From the NCBI GenBank assembly GCA_945827565.1, contig CALZNR010000056.1, forward strand, positions 1 through 7,458: DNA of 7,458 bases. Reading direction: 5' to 3'. Below are positions 7,311-7,458 of this stretch, piece after piece; positions within the stretch are counted from its first letter, which is position 1; each line of letters starts with the position of its first letter. A model generated the notes under the pieces. The model saw nothing but the letters and a program-made list of their open reading frames with translations, had not been told where the DNA came from and ran no database searches. A program made the position numbers and the translations under genes. Source of the DNA: an uncultured Prevotella sp. Lineage in GTDB: Bacteria; Bacteroidota; Bacteroidia; Bacteroidales; Bacteroidaceae.

Positions 7311-7324
7311 TTAAACCCAAATCG
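7311..7324 (+). repeat. 14-base direct repeat, copy 2
   Basis: This is the second copy of TTAAACCCAAATCG. With the preceding bases it also forms a local palindrome, TTTGGGTT (7305-7312), A, AACCCAAA (7314-7321). Confidence 0.7.
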
Positions 7325-7361
7325 TTAAAATCTATTGAATTTGGAGGCCCAAATGTTAAAC

Positions 7362-7375
7362 TGCATATTTATGCA
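7362..7375. promoter_or_regulatory. ARG-box-like operator palindrome
   Basis: TGCATATTTATGCA is a perfect palindrome with six-base arms and a TT centre. It agrees at 12 of 14 positions with the ArgR half-site pattern TGAATwwwwATTCA, with symmetrical differences. It lies 30 bases upstream of an ATG at 7405 and overlaps a rough -7-like TATTTATG (7366-7373), with TTTG at 7340-7343 upstream, an arrangement suited to a repressor site. A second palindrome, ATTTGG (7339-7344)/CCAAAT (7349-7354), lies just before it. The regulated gene would be beyond the contig end, so the role is a guess. Confidence 0.3.
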
Positions 7376-7415
7376 ATTTCGTTCTGAGCCACTTTTTGCT
7401 CGCTATGGACTATAG

Positions 7416-7458
7416 CTGTCTCTTATACACATCTGACGCTGCCGACGATATGCAGTGT
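7416..7458. other. Nextera sequencing adapter and index (non-biological)
   Basis: CTGTCTCTTATACACATCT (7416-7434) is the Tn5 mosaic end used in Nextera libraries, and GACGCTGCCGACGA (7435-7448) is the rest of the i5-side read-1 adapter. The next eight bases, TATGCAGT (7449-7456), are the reverse complement of ACTGCATA, which I recall as the i5 index N/S506, and the final GT fits the start of the flow-cell sequence. The genomic insert ends at about 7415. Confidence 0.97.

Larger units (their letters stand above)
7144..7315. repeat. 172-base imperfect palindromic element, MITE-like or structured repeat
   Basis: The two 22-base ends (7144-7165 and 7294-7315) are inverted copies matching at 19 of 22 positions; the core is AACCCAAATCGGCCATTAG against the reverse complement AACCCAAAACGGTCATTAG. 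At the middle lies CAATGGGGCTCCATTG (7222-7237), a six-pair stem with a four-base loop. Its centre, 7229.5, is exactly the centre of the outer inverted repeat. Between them the halves still align partly when one is reverse-complemented, including ACTT and TTTT blocks at equivalent spots. A further TTCTCG (7205-7210)/CGAGAA (7242-7247) pair brackets the centre. No transposase and no clear target duplication are visible. It could be a miniature mobile element, a dispersed repeat, or DNA for a structured RNA. Confidence 0.55.

Noticed and set aside
7127..7324. CRISPR-like interpretation of the repeats near the 3' end
   Set aside because: There are only two copies of each short motif, unequal spacing, and inverted as well as direct copies; no cas gene is present.
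7405..7458. Start of a downstream gene reading from ATG 7405 to the contig end
   Set aside because: Only about three codons are genomic before the adapter begins at 7416, so nothing can be said about a product.

Overview
The window is an ordinary housekeeping operon for the glycine cleavage system plus its lipoate supply. It very probably comes from a member of the Bacteroidales, most likely Prevotellaceae-like. Four things point that way: an exact TAnnTTTG-type promoter element upstream of the first gene, weak or absent Shine-Dalgarno sequences before all six start codons, a GcvT C-terminal tail that resembles what I remember of Bacteroidales GcvT, and moderate GC content in the genes with AT-rich spacers. 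The genus is an inference.

Layout: positions 1-178 are an AT-rich leader with a candidate promoter and the possible tail of an upstream unit. Six genes follow on the + strand, head to tail, with spacers of 96, 6, 25, 64 and 56 bases: lplA (179-1165), gcvT (1262-2341), gcvH (2348-2731), gcvPA (2757-4094), gcvPB (4159-5553) and lpdA (5610-6977). A strong intrinsic terminator closes the operon at 7005-7041. Nothing in the coding part looks broken.

How they work together: GcvPA/GcvPB (the two-subunit P-protein) decarboxylate glycine and load the aminomethyl group on the lipoyl arm of GcvH. GcvT passes the one-carbon unit to tetrahydrofolate and releases ammonia. LpdA reoxidises the dihydrolipoyl arm with NAD+. 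LplA attaches scavenged lipoate to GcvH (Lys64). The set is therefore complete and self-sufficient apart from the source of lipoate.

The 3' non-coding region (6978-7415) is the most interesting natural part. It holds two convergent terminator-like hairpins, a 172-base imperfect palindromic element (7144-7315) with matching ends and a perfect palindrome at its exact centre, extra short direct repeats, a possible 39-codon minus-strand ORF, and an ARG-box-like palindrome (7362-7375) just before the end.

The last 43 bases (7416-7458) are not genomic. They match the Nextera transposon adapter followed by what reads as an i5 index, so the biological sequence ends at about 7415. I found no previously undescribed system. 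The palindromic repeat is the best candidate for something not covered by standard annotation.
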